Assembly (NCBI GenBank): GCA_046160045.1
Contig: JBJXGR010000037.1
Span: 1 to 64,000 of the forward strand
DNA length: 64,000 nucleotides
Direction of reading: 5' to 3'
DNA from: CAZGUX01 sp046160045
GTDB lineage: Bacteria > Acidobacteriota > Terriglobia > Bryobacterales > Bryobacteraceae
The notes beneath the pieces are model-generated. The model was not told the origin of the DNA, ran no database searches, and worked only from the letters and a program-made list of their open reading frames with translations. The translations under genes were made by a program, and so were the position numbers. Each line of letters opens with the position of its first letter. Positions within the stretch are counted from its first letter, which is position 1. Below are positions 53,201 to 61,164 of this stretch, in pieces.

Positions 53201-53607
53201 CGTCGAACACCGGTACCTTTGGAGGGCGCGCCAGCCTGGCCAGTGCGGGTTGCAACACGCGCCCTGGGCAGGGCCGGTTTGATTTCAAACCGTACCTGGC
53301 AATCGGCTGCTTCGCCGTCCCCACTGCCGGAGATTTCGGAAACCTCGGACGCGATATCCTCCGCAAGCCGGGCTCCTGGGATTTCAGCGGCAGCCTCTAC
53401 AAGTTCTTCACGCTGCGATTCATCAGTGAGGACGTCAAGATGCGCTTCTCGGGCAGCATCCAGAACCTCTTCAACCACCCGACCTGGAACAACGTCGGCA
53501 ACAATATCAGCGTGCCGGCGAGCTTCGGCGTGTTGTCCGGCCAGGGGGCGTTTGGACGCCGTTCGGGCGCCCGCTCCATTGCTCTGCAAGGTCAGATCCA
53601 GTTCTGA
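50272..53607 (+). CDS. Oar-like TonB-dependent outer-membrane receptor
   Basis: 1111 residues from ATG at 50272, with AGAGGGA about ten bases upstream. A signal peptide (VRLSAALLAGALSLWAQ) leads into a carboxypeptidase-regulatory-like domain (NFVGTVADSTGGGVANAPV, then FRIVEPGTYTVVVEA). The plug and a large barrel follow without interruption to a C-terminal QIQF. This is the fourth member in the window and the only one on the plus strand. A strong terminator follows directly, so it appears to be a single-gene transcript. The antisense frames inside it are shadows. Confidence 0.9.
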   Translation: MTKLFRLLPVRLSAALLAGALSLWAQSTAGNFVGTVADSTGGGVANAPVTITRQETGFVRNATTNGEGNFEFRIVEPGTYTVVVEAKGFKKYTNKDLPLAARQTRRVDITLEVGALTESVTVTADAPVINTETAQISETRTSKLLVEGPQGTPIMNRFGLNTAQWSLTIRGGTSPESNYKAMGSRPTMWETAVDGNAVEASWVGPPTEAIAEEKNVVINASAEQRAPVVIDAVTKQGTNIPHGSFTASLTHAAFNALGAGRPGQPRGASVPRKVYNLTGGGPVYIPKIYDGRNRTFFFISAERNPRSDTNYFLTQYIEAASVPTAAMRNGDFSRYLAKTKPNLQLTNPLTGVPFAGNVIPRSSWNPAAVKAVDQFYPSPNISQVNDPDLPFRNLEYKYNEVGTFSQWFWRVDQKITDKNTAGFSYNSRPLIETGQHAGWWGLLPTTGRYFADRRAWDYAWHDTHVFSPSVVNEFRLGWYRAHNQLGGTQPASTVIGALGINLGGDAARRTSLNVIPDINITGYDRIGGLYGQTDELFNWWNFRNNLSWTKSKHTLKFGYDHRFKHYNADNVSKDAAGNWNFTGRFTGDAFADFVLGIPEQTVRFTPRPILLARYNEFGFFVQDDFKASRSLTINIGARVDRISPRIDGSGAHYNFNPKTGALVVPNETSRGLVNPAFPRSIPIETASQAGYPERLTNHWFAFTPRFGMAWRPGAQSTRVFRLGYGVFSTDAGAQGNNFALLQGGGPFALSETFINNVTGGTPFVTLDRPFPAASGNVPATFNITGVNPALRSPYMQQWNVSVEQQFGLWALRASYVGAKTTQLSYTRNLNKPAPSLIPFTTSRLLYRGFNNINWFDSGGNSRYHSAQFQFTHQFRRGLFVDGLFMWSNEIADLADGGGPGTGIENPYNRSRDRAKAFIDSVDFRTSFIYQFPFGKGRKFAADSNRWLHAVIGEWEFSGIIDARNGRPETVTFAGADPSNTGTFGGRASLASAGCNTRPGQGRFDFKPYLAIGCFAVPTAGDFGNLGRDILRKPGSWDFSGSLYKFFTLRFISEDVKMRFSGSIQNLFNHPTWNNVGNNISVPASFGVLSGQGAFGRRSGARSIALQGQIQF

Positions 53608-53650
53608 CGGCCCAACCTACCCGATTGGGAGGCTGGCTCCTTCACCCCAC

Positions 53651-53687
53651 TCCCGAATGCGGTCTCGGCCGCATTCGGGAGTTCTTT
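53651..53687 (+). terminator. Rho-independent-type terminator
   Basis: TCCCGAATGCGG and its perfect complement form a 12-bp stem around the loop TCTCGG (53663-53668), 43 bp after the receptor stop, followed by GTTCTTT. The stem is the longest perfect hairpin I noticed in the window. Confidence 0.75.
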
Positions 53688-53722
53688 CGCCGCCGGCCGG
53701 TAGGGTACGGTAAGGTTCTCTT

Positions 53723-55198
53723 GTGAGTCCGTCTTTTCGACCAACCCTCGTTCGTGCGGCGGTTACGAGCCTTCTGCCACTGTTGGCGCTCGCGCAGAAG
53801 GACGCAGGAAGCCGCACTCGCCTCGCGGACCTCACGCCGGTCGAGGTGGATCAACTTCGCCGGCTCACTCCGGCACCCATGCCCTCAACCGCCGAAGGCT
53901 TTGACCGGGTTCTCTCCGCTTTGCGCCGCGAACACGTCGAGCGTGCTTCGACGGCCCTGGACTACGAGGTGGTCAAGCTGTTCCGGAATCCGATCAGCCC
54001 AGGGAATTGCTTCCACGATTTCCTGCTTCGTCAGGCGGCCGCTCAGGGCGCCGAGCGCCTCGCGTTTCTGACCCAGGCACGCCAGACGCTCGACGCCGAT
54101 TCTTACCGGCTTCGTTTTCAGGGAACGTGGCGGGCGATGACGAGTGACGGATGCCCGCCCGACGCACGAACGCCCGTCTGGCGGCGCTATCTCGCATCCC
54201 GGGGCATCGAAGCCCGCGACCCGCAAAAGGTGATGGGGTTCATCGAGAAGACCGCCTCGGCGTATGACGCGCAGTATCGCGATGAGCAGGATAACCTGGC
54301 CCGCCAGGCCGACCCGAATCGCCTGGGTTTTCGTGGAGGTTCGGGTCTGTTCGTGACCTCCATCTTCGACACGGCATTCCGTCTCGACCGTCTCGTGGCT
54401 CACATCCGGCGCGCGCGGGCCGAACCATTCCAGCGCGTTCTGGTCGCCGGCCCCGGCCTGAACATCGTCGATCAGTTTCTGGGCACGCAGGTTCCCGTCT
54501 CCTCGCCCCAGCCGGTCTGCCTGCTCGAGAGCCTGCTCAGTCATCGCCTTGCCCATGAACGAACGCGCGTCGACTTGGTAGATCTGAGCCCGGAAGTGAT
54601 GGCTCACTGGACACTGGCGTCGCGCGGGGTTGCCGACTATCCGATCCTGGCGTACCTGCTGGCCGGCGCCCCGCACGGCGAGGCCGGACGTTTGACCCGT
54701 GCCTATTTGGAGAACTTCGGCCGCCGCCTTCCGTCGTCGGAGGCAGAGTGGTTCGTCAACCGCGAGCCGCGGCGGGGAGTCCTTTGGGCCGATCCTTCCG
54801 GCCGGTTTCTTCCGGCGCCGGCAGGCCTTCATGTCCGCGAGTTCATCGCCCGTGCTGCCGTGTTGAAGCGGTTCGCGCCGAGCCTCGGTGACATCGTGAC
54901 GGACCGCATCGCGGCCGAGGGAACCTACGACTTGGCGGTGGCGACCAACCTGCTCCTGTACTTCGAGCCGCGCGAGGCGGCCCTTGCCGTGTTCAATCTG
55001 GGCCGTCTGCTCAACCCCGGCGGCTACCTGTTTGTCACGGAAGACTTGGACCCGGTGTTGCCTTCGGGCCATCCCCTTCAGCGGGTCTGGATCGACGAAA
55101 TGAAGGACGCCGCGCCCCCGGGTGTGACGCTGCCGGCACTGTACGTTTATCGGAAGCAGGCCTCCGCCCGGGCTCAACCGGACTCGGCGGCGCGGTGA
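53723..55198 (+). CDS. Methyltransferase-like protein with signal peptide
   Basis: 491 residues from a GTG. A Sec-like leader (VRAAVTSLLPLLALAQ) is followed by about 190 helical residues and then a SAM-methyltransferase fold: glycine motif RVLVAGPGLNIVDQ (about 238-251), an acidic strand VDLVDLSPEVMAHW, and the CheR-like segment YDLAVATNLLLYFEPREAAL, then LLNPGGYLFVTEDL. The last part resembles the motif IV/post-I region of chemotaxis-type methyltransferases. SAM is cytoplasmic, so the leader is puzzling: it may be a membrane anchor or the protein may bind another ligand. The SUMF1-like gene starts 27 bp downstream. Confidence 0.7.
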   Translation: MSPSFRPTLVRAAVTSLLPLLALAQKDAGSRTRLADLTPVEVDQLRRLTPAPMPSTAEGFDRVLSALRREHVERASTALDYEVVKLFRNPISPGNCFHDFLLRQAAAQGAERLAFLTQARQTLDADSYRLRFQGTWRAMTSDGCPPDARTPVWRRYLASRGIEARDPQKVMGFIEKTASAYDAQYRDEQDNLARQADPNRLGFRGGSGLFVTSIFDTAFRLDRLVAHIRRARAEPFQRVLVAGPGLNIVDQFLGTQVPVSSPQPVCLLESLLSHRLAHERTRVDLVDLSPEVMAHWTLASRGVADYPILAYLLAGAPHGEAGRLTRAYLENFGRRLPSSEAEWFVNREPRRGVLWADPSGRFLPAPAGLHVREFIARAAVLKRFAPSLGDIVTDRIAAEGTYDLAVATNLLLYFEPREAALAVFNLGRLLNPGGYLFVTEDLDPVLPSGHPLQRVWIDEMKDAAPPGVTLPALYVYRKQASARAQPDSAAR

Positions 55199-55225
55199 AA
55201 AGGCAAAAAGGAGAATATAGGTAGC

Positions 55226-56038
55226 ATGAGCAGGTTGTTCGTGATGTTGTTACTATCAGCCGCGTGCGGCTTCACTGGATGGGCGCGCACCGGGGAGGAC
55301 GGTCTCAACTCCACCATCAAGGGGCAGCGGTTTGAGTTCGTGCGCGTCCGCGCCGGCAAGTTCCGGATGGGTTCGGCCACCGGCCACGAAAGGGAAAGGC
55401 CTGTCCACAAAGTCACGATCAGCAAGCCGTTTCAGATGGGGAAGTACGAAATCACCATGGAGCAGTGGGATGCCTTCATGGAAAAGAACCCGAGCCGCCG
55501 GCGGGGCAAAGGCGTTAACCTCCCCGTGGACAGCGTGACGTGGGAGGAAGCTCAGGAGTTCATCAGGAGACTCAACCAGGCCGATGCCGGCTTTACGTAC
55601 CGTTTGCCGACCGAGGCCGAGTGGGAGTACGCTTGCCGCGCCGGCCGAAAGAGTAACTTTACCCGCGACCTCGACACCACGGCATTCTGGTCTGGCAATT
55701 CCGGTAACGTCTGGAAGAACCTCAACAAGCCCGGCGAGGTTCTGGAGGGTCCGAAGATGCCGAGCCCGGTGGGGAGCAAGAAGCCGAATCCCTGGGGCAT
55801 TCACGACCTGCAAGGCAACGTGTGGGAGTGGGTCGAGGACTGGTTTGCTCCCTATTCGAGCGCCTCGAGCGTCGACCCGCAAGGTCCGGAATCAGGCTCG
55901 ACCAAAGTGTTTCGAGGCGGAAGCTGGCTCAACTGGGGTCTCGAGAAGGCCGAGGTGGAGCCTTCGTTCCGGGACCATCGGAAGTTCGGCTTCCGCCACA
56001 CGGATCTCGGCTTTCGCCTGGTCCGGACGCCGAGGTAG
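55226..56038 (+). CDS. Exported SUMF1/FGE-like domain protein lacking catalytic cysteines
   Basis: 270 residues; the ribosome site AAAGGAG lies about 12 bases upstream of ATG at 55226. A signal segment (FVMLLLSAACGFTGWA) precedes the SUMF1 fold: FRMGS, FQMGKYEITMEQWDAFM, RLPTEAEWEYACRAG, GNVWEWVEDWF, and KVFRGGSWLNWG, closing with FGFRHTDLGFRLVRTPR. Formylglycine-generating enzymes carry two cysteines near the C-terminus; none occurs after RGGSW here. It is therefore probably not an FGE but a binding or other SUMF1-family member. No sulfatase gene is present in the window. Follows the methyltransferase-like gene (27 bp) and precedes the RidA gene (16 bp). Confidence 0.85.
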   Translation: MSRLFVMLLLSAACGFTGWARTGEDGLNSTIKGQRFEFVRVRAGKFRMGSATGHERERPVHKVTISKPFQMGKYEITMEQWDAFMEKNPSRRRGKGVNLPVDSVTWEEAQEFIRRLNQADAGFTYRLPTEAEWEYACRAGRKSNFTRDLDTTAFWSGNSGNVWKNLNKPGEVLEGPKMPSPVGSKKPNPWGIHDLQGNVWEWVEDWFAPYSSASSVDPQGPESGSTKVFRGGSWLNWGLEKAEVEPSFRDHRKFGFRHTDLGFRLVRTPR

Positions 56039-56054
56039 TGGAGCTTCAAACGAT

Positions 56055-57179
56055 ATGCGAACCAGTCATGCATGGATCGGTCTGGCCGCGTGCCTGACCC
56101 TGGGGAGTCTCGATGCCGGTGCGCAGGCGGTCCAATCGCGCGCACTCAAAATCGGGGACACGGTCTATCTGTCGGCCGCCGGCGGCGGAAGGCCGGGAGC
56201 GTCCATGGAGCAGGCGGTCCGGCAGGTTCTCCTCGAGCTTGAGTCTCCTCTTCGCGAGCACGGCCTTACCTTAGCGGACATTGTCTCGACCGATGTCTGG
56301 GTCACCGGCCTGGACAAAGCAACGGAAGTGCGGAAGGCATTCCAATCGGCCTTCAAGCGTCGTCCGCCCGCCGGGACCCTGACCGAGGTCTCCGCGCTGC
56401 CGGGCGGCGCCATCGTCCAGGTCGCCGCCGTCGCGGCCAAAGGAGACAAACGAGTCATTCGCCCGCAGGGAACCCGTCATCGGAATCCGCTCTTCAGCCC
56501 GGCCGTTCAGGCGGGAGACGCGCTCTACCTTTCCGGCCAGACCGGCATCGACCCGGGATCCGGCAACCTGATCGCCGGGGACATCAAGGCTCACGTGGGC
56601 CAGTCCCTGAAGAACATCGGCTCGATCCTCGCGGCCGCGGGACTTGATTTCTCCAACGTGGTCCAGGCAAATGTCATCTTGACCAACCCCTCGGATTTCG
56701 GCCCGATGGGCGACGTCTACCGGACGTTCACCAGCCCGCCGCGTCCGGCCCGGGTCCCCCTTGGAGCCACACGGTTGGACCTCGGCGCCCCCGTCGAGAT
56801 CACGATGCGGGCCCGCAAGACGAAGGGCCGGGCCATCCTGCCGGCGGGCATGGAACCCAGCGACAACTACAGCCGCGGCTTTCTCGCCGGACCGGAGTTG
56901 TATGTCGCGGGCATCGGCTCGGCCAAAGAGTCCGTCGAGGAAGGGACGCTGGACAGCCTGGAGCGGGTGAAGAAGATCGTCGAGGCGGCGGGCCTGTCGA
57001 TGGGCGACCTCGTCGAAGCCCGCGTCTACTTGAGCGACATCGGCAACCTCGATGCCATGGAGCGCGGATACCGGAAATACTTCGGAGGCGCTAAGCCGCC
57101 CACACGGGCGGTAGTAGCCGTGGCGAACCTGCCGGCCAAGCTCAAGATCATGACCAGCTTTGTGGCCGCAAGACCGTAG
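56055..57179 (+). CDS. Exported protein with three fused RidA domains
   Basis: 374 residues; ATG at 56055 is chosen because an earlier frame extends only inside the SUMF1-like gene. A signal peptide (AWIGLAACLTLGSLDAGAQ) is followed by three RidA/YjgF repeats of about 110-115 residues (26-128, 145-253, 270-374). Each has a 'D-x-L/V-Y-L-S-G' start and a 'A-x-V-x-L/V' middle. RidA proteins deaminate reactive enamines through a conserved Arg (Arg105 in E. coli-type RidA). Domains 2 and 3 keep it (PARVPLG, Arg233; PTRAVVAV, Arg351); domain 1 has PAGTLT with Gly107 instead. A triple, exported RidA is unusual. Last gene of the plus-strand run. Confidence 0.85.
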   Translation: MRTSHAWIGLAACLTLGSLDAGAQAVQSRALKIGDTVYLSAAGGGRPGASMEQAVRQVLLELESPLREHGLTLADIVSTDVWVTGLDKATEVRKAFQSAFKRRPPAGTLTEVSALPGGAIVQVAAVAAKGDKRVIRPQGTRHRNPLFSPAVQAGDALYLSGQTGIDPGSGNLIAGDIKAHVGQSLKNIGSILAAAGLDFSNVVQANVILTNPSDFGPMGDVYRTFTSPPRPARVPLGATRLDLGAPVEITMRARKTKGRAILPAGMEPSDNYSRGFLAGPELYVAGIGSAKESVEEGTLDSLERVKKIVEAAGLSMGDLVEARVYLSDIGNLDAMERGYRKYFGGAKPPTRAVVAVANLPAKLKIMTSFVAARP

Positions 57180-57205
57180 CGCCTGTACTGCCTGTGGCCG
57201 CTTTC

Positions 57206-57242
57206 AAAGTGCCGCCGGGCGACGTTTCTTGTGGCCCGGCGG
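57206..57242. terminator. Hairpin between convergent genes, also a dispersed repeat
   Basis: CCGCCGGGC (57212-57220) pairs perfectly over nine bases with GCCCGGCGG (57234-57242), loop 13 bases. It lies between the RidA stop and the DUF1501 stop, so it may end both transcripts. Its first 18 bases (57206-57223) are the reverse complement of 47957-47974. Confidence 0.55.
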
Positions 57243-57298
57243 GCGCGTAGGGCAGGTCCCGGCTGCGTCGGGCGAGGGCTCGGAACTGCAAGCGCTTA

Positions 57299-58618
57299 CT
57301 AGACCAACTCCTCAACCGCTTTGCCGGCCTTGTCCCCAATCGAGTTGGCGATGTAGATCGGCCGGCCGCCGGGCCCGAGATAGGTCTTCGACCAATCGAT
57401 GCCCAGTGCCTTGTAGATGGTGGCAAACAGGTCGCCCTGCGTCACCATTCGCTGGGCGACATTGGCCGCCCTCTCATCGCTCGATCCCACGATCTTCCCG
57501 CCGCGGATCCCGCCGCCTCCGATCAGCAGCGACCAGCATTTCGCCCAATGATCGCGCCCCCCTTCCGGGTTGATGTCCGGCGTTCGTCCAAACTCGCCCA
57601 TCACCACCACCACGGTGGACTCGAACAGCCCTCTCTGATGGAGATCCTCCACCAGGACCGAAAGCGCCTGGTCCAGCTTGGGAGCCAGGGTCTTGCGCAG
57701 GATGTCGTCGTTCTTGAAGTGCGTATCCCACTCGCTGTGCTCGTATCCCTCCGCCGTCACGAACCGGCACCCGGCCTCCACCAGCCTGCGCGCCAGCAGC
57801 ATCGACTGGCCAAACCGCGTCCGTCCGTAAGCTTCGCGATTCTTCGCCGATTCCTGGGTCAGATCAAACGCAGTTCGCACGTTCGGCGCCAGAATCATCC
57901 TGAGCGCCTGCTGCTGATACGTGTCCATGCTGTCGAACTCGGCAAACTCCTCTTTCTCGCGTACCTTCCGGTCGACGATCTTGAGCAGCGCCCGCCGGTT
58001 CTCGATCAGTTCCGGCGAGAGCGACTTCGGCAGCGTCAGGTCCGGCACCTTGAAGTCTTCCAGGCTGGGATCGGGCACCACCAGCGGATCAAACCGTGGG
58101 CCGATGAATCCCGCGGCGTACGAATGAGGGTACGACTGCGGCGGCGTCACCACGTAAGGCGGGATGTCGTTTCGGGAACCCAGTTCCTTGCTGATAATCG
58201 ATCCGAAGCTCGGGAATCGCATCGTCGGGTTGGGACGGTGGCCCGTCATCCCGTAGTACGTTCCTTCGGGATGATTGTTCTCCTCGGTGTGCATCGACCG
58301 GATGATCGAAAGTCGATCCATCAGCTTGGCGACCCTCGGAAACAGCTCGGAAATCTGGATACCCGCCGTGTTGGTGGAGATCGCCTTGAAGTTGCTGTTC
58401 GGCTTCGGATCCCAGGTGTCCATCTGCGGCGGACCGCCGGAGAGCCACACCAGAATGCAAGCCTGCCCCTTGTGGGTCCGCGGGCTGCCCGCAACGCGAG
58501 CCGCTTCCGCCGCGCGCAGGTACTGCGCCGTCGTCATCCCGAGGAAGCTCAAGCCTCCGACGCGCAGAAAGTCCCTGCGCTTCGAATTCCAGTGAGTGTT
58601 GCCGAGGTCGTTTTCCAT
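57299..58618 (-). CDS. DUF1501 protein (Tat-exported)
   Basis: 439 residues with a Tat leader (KRRDFLRVGGLSFLG). The body has the DUF1501 landmarks: VWLSGGPPQMDTWDPKP, NNHPEGTYYGMTGH, and VVMGEFGRTPDINPEGGRDHW near residue 345. These are alkaline-phosphatase-like metal-binding segments seen in sulfatase relatives. DUF1501 proteins always sit next to PSCyt/DUF1549-DUF1553 genes, as here (17 bp upstream gene end), in Acidobacteria and Planctomycetes; no biochemical role is established. It may be a secreted hydrolase of sulfate or phosphate esters. Its stop faces the RidA stop. Confidence 0.9.
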   Translation of the reverse strand: MENDLGNTHWNSKRRDFLRVGGLSFLGMTTAQYLRAAEAARVAGSPRTHKGQACILVWLSGGPPQMDTWDPKPNSNFKAISTNTAGIQISELFPRVAKLMDRLSIIRSMHTEENNHPEGTYYGMTGHRPNPTMRFPSFGSIISKELGSRNDIPPYVVTPPQSYPHSYAAGFIGPRFDPLVVPDPSLEDFKVPDLTLPKSLSPELIENRRALLKIVDRKVREKEEFAEFDSMDTYQQQALRMILAPNVRTAFDLTQESAKNREAYGRTRFGQSMLLARRLVEAGCRFVTAEGYEHSEWDTHFKNDDILRKTLAPKLDQALSVLVEDLHQRGLFESTVVVVMGEFGRTPDINPEGGRDHWAKCWSLLIGGGGIRGGKIVGSSDERAANVAQRMVTQGDLFATIYKALGIDWSKTYLGPGGRPIYIANSIGDKAGKAVEELV

Positions 58619-58635
58619 TCCAGTGACTCCCCAGT

Positions 58636-61164
58636 TTAATGCCGGTAGGCAAACTCCCGCGAGCTGATCAACGCCCAGATCAGGTCGCTGATCGCCTGCA
58701 GCCTTGAAGGTCCTTCCCGGAGCGTCTTGTCAAGGGCGGCTGCTTCTTCACGGTCAGGGTACCTCGAAAACGCGGCCAGGTACAACTCTTCTATCAGTTC
58801 GCGGTTCGACAGCTTACTCCTGGCCAGACGGTCCGCGCGGCCCCCATCCTTGCCTAGCCTGTCCGAGTACGCGGGCCCGGTCATCAGGTGGAGCGCCTGC
58901 GCCAGGCTCGGTTCCGGCTTCGCCTCCGGAAGCGTGGCCCGGTCGTTCTGGCCGTAGGCTTCCAGGAACTTGGACGAAAACAGATCGGGGCACAATTCGA
59001 TGGCGCGCGCCCCTTTGGGCGGCGCCATGGCTCCGCTCTTGAATGCCTCCTCCACCTGCGTCACGCTCACGACCGCATCGAGCAGGACCGCCGCGTCGAG
59101 GGCCTTGGGATTCGCGTGCGAGAAGTTCGTCCGATCGCCCCGATTGGTCTCGTTGGGCGTGCTCGACAACTGGTACGTTCGTGAGCTGACGATCAGTTTC
59201 ATCAGGTACTTCAGATCGTAGTGATGATCCCGCAGATCCTGCGCCAGGGCTTCCATCAGCTCGGGATGGCTGGGCGGGTTAGTGGAGCGGAAATCGTCCA
59301 CCGGTTCGACGAAGCCGCGTCCGAAGAACCAATCCCAGGACCGGTTGACGATCGTCTGCGCGAAGTACGGATGAGACGTGATCCACTCCGCCAGGGCGCG
59401 GCGTGGATCCGGCTGCCGTTCTTTCGGCAGCAACCGTCCATCCAGGAACGTGGGCTGCACCACCTGTTTGGTCCGGGGATGGCTGACCGCGTTCGCCAGT
59501 TCGGGAGCGTCCACAACCACCGAATCGTCCATCACCGTAGTTCGCAGATCGGTCATCCGTCCATAAAACGCCGCCATGCCCCAGAACTGATCCTGGCTCC
59601 ACGACTCGTAGGGATGGTTATGACAGCGGGCGCATTCGAGGCGTCTGCCCATGAACACCCGCATCTGTTCGGAGATGATTTCCGGCGGGGCGCTCAGGAA
59701 CCGCAGTTCGTAGTAGTAGCGGCTGGGCCCGGTGAAGCCTTCCGCCGCGATCCGTTCCCTGGCCATCTGGTCGAACGGCTTGTTGTGAGCAATGCTGTTC
59801 CGGATCCACTCGCCATAAAGCTGGGTGTCCTTCATCAGTTGTGTCGCGCGCTGCCGGTAACGGAAAAGCTCGCTGAGCCGGAACGTCCAGTAGTCGACGA
59901 ACTCAGGCGAATCAAGCAGCGCATCGATCAGCTTGTCCCGCTTCCGCGGGTCCTTCGATGCCAGGAATTCCCGCGCGCGCTGCGGCGGAGGAAGCGTGCC
60001 CGCAAGATCGAGACAGACTCTTCGCAGAAACTCCGCATCGCTCGACATCGCCGACGGGACCATGTTGAGTTTCCGCAGCTTGGCAAAGACGTGCTCGTCG
60101 ATGTAATTCCGCGCCGGCGTCACCGGGTAGTTCGCAATCGGCTTCGAAGCCACGCCAATCTGCGTGCTGACCGCCTGCCCCGCAACGCGAATGACGACGG
60201 CCGTTTCACCCGGTTTGACCGCGGTCGCCAACCCTTCCGGCGTGACCGTGGCCACTTCACTGTTCCCGGCCGAGTACAACGCTTCGCCGGTGACGTCTTC
60301 TGAGGTTCCGTCCGAGGAATGCGCGGTCACCAGAAGTTGTTGCTTGCCCGTCGCGTCCAGGACCGTATTCTTCGGCAGCACCTCCAGTCTCTCGATCCGG
60401 GCAGCCTCCTGCTTCGATTCCTCGCCGTAGGGCGCCCCTTGCCGCACCCACCGGAGCAGGACCTCGTAGTCCGGCGACGTGGCGGTGAACCGCCGACCGC
60501 CCCCGTGTGGAGTAATCATCGCCGGCTTGAGCAGCAACGGGCTCTTTTCCGGTTCCTTCACGTTGACCCGAGGCGTCTTCGCCCCCGCCGATTCCGCCGA
60601 CAACACCTGGAACACGCCGCCTTCCACGATCCACTTGTAGTCTTCCTTAGGCTGCGTCCCGTTCACCGATAGCTTGAATCCGCCTTGTCCCTTGACGCCG
60701 CCGTGACAATCGCTGCTGTTGCAGCCCTTCCGCGTGAGAATGCCCCCGACCTCGCGCGAAAAGCTGAACGGCCGCGGCTTGTCCGCCTGTTCGACGCGAA
60801 CCCGGGCCTGCGCCGAACGACCTTCCATCTGGAACTGCACCGGCGTCTCGCCGTCCGCCCTGGCGGTCACGCGATGGTCCCCGGCGACGCCGGCGATTCG
60901 TTCATCGGACACCGAGAGCTTGCCGCCCGCCGTCACGTCCCGTTCAAAACCATCGGAGTACTTTGCCAGCGCGACAAAACGCTGCGAGGCCCCCGCGCCC
61001 CTCAGCGTCCGATCCTCGGGAATCAGCCGCAACGAGACGATCTTCGCGGTGTCCCGGTTTCGCAAGGCCCCTTTGGTTTCCTTCGCCGCGCCGCCCGCGA
61101 TTCCGCCGGCGGCGGTCAGAGCGACCAGGAGGCGCAACTCCCACAGGTATGTTCGATAAGCCAT
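58636..61164 (-). CDS. PSCyt1/DUF1549/DUF1553 protein with Ig-like domains
   Basis: 842 residues. Signal peptide, then a BIG2-type Ig domain (about 40-125), a C-x4-C-H motif in KGCNSSDCHGGV (the PSCyt1-type heme-like site), and a second Ig domain (about 260-345). DUF1549 follows (IDEHVFAKLRKLN to about 570) with the canonical CARCHNHP, then DUF1553 (SWDWFFGRGFVEPVDDF, VVSVTQVEEAFKSG) to the end. The ATG overlaps the stop of the upstream PPC gene by one base (TGATG). This is the usual three-gene cassette with DUF1501; one hypothesis is a redox-linked hydrolase on the outer face of the cell. Confidence 0.9.
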   Translation of the reverse strand: MAYRTYLWELRLLVALTAAGGIAGGAAKETKGALRNRDTAKIVSLRLIPEDRTLRGAGASQRFVALAKYSDGFERDVTAGGKLSVSDERIAGVAGDHRVTARADGETPVQFQMEGRSAQARVRVEQADKPRPFSFSREVGGILTRKGCNSSDCHGGVKGQGGFKLSVNGTQPKEDYKWIVEGGVFQVLSAESAGAKTPRVNVKEPEKSPLLLKPAMITPHGGGRRFTATSPDYEVLLRWVRQGAPYGEESKQEAARIERLEVLPKNTVLDATGKQQLLVTAHSSDGTSEDVTGEALYSAGNSEVATVTPEGLATAVKPGETAVVIRVAGQAVSTQIGVASKPIANYPVTPARNYIDEHVFAKLRKLNMVPSAMSSDAEFLRRVCLDLAGTLPPPQRAREFLASKDPRKRDKLIDALLDSPEFVDYWTFRLSELFRYRQRATQLMKDTQLYGEWIRNSIAHNKPFDQMARERIAAEGFTGPSRYYYELRFLSAPPEIISEQMRVFMGRRLECARCHNHPYESWSQDQFWGMAAFYGRMTDLRTTVMDDSVVVDAPELANAVSHPRTKQVVQPTFLDGRLLPKERQPDPRRALAEWITSHPYFAQTIVNRSWDWFFGRGFVEPVDDFRSTNPPSHPELMEALAQDLRDHHYDLKYLMKLIVSSRTYQLSSTPNETNRGDRTNFSHANPKALDAAVLLDAVVSVTQVEEAFKSGAMAPPKGARAIELCPDLFSSKFLEAYGQNDRATLPEAKPEPSLAQALHLMTGPAYSDRLGKDGGRADRLARSKLSNRELIEELYLAAFSRYPDREEAAALDKTLREGPSRLQAISDLIWALISSREFAYRH

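Noticed and set aside
55226..56038. Formylglycine-generating enzyme for sulfatases
   Set aside because: The two catalytic cysteines expected near the C-terminus are missing and there is no sulfatase gene in the window apart from the DUF1501 relative.
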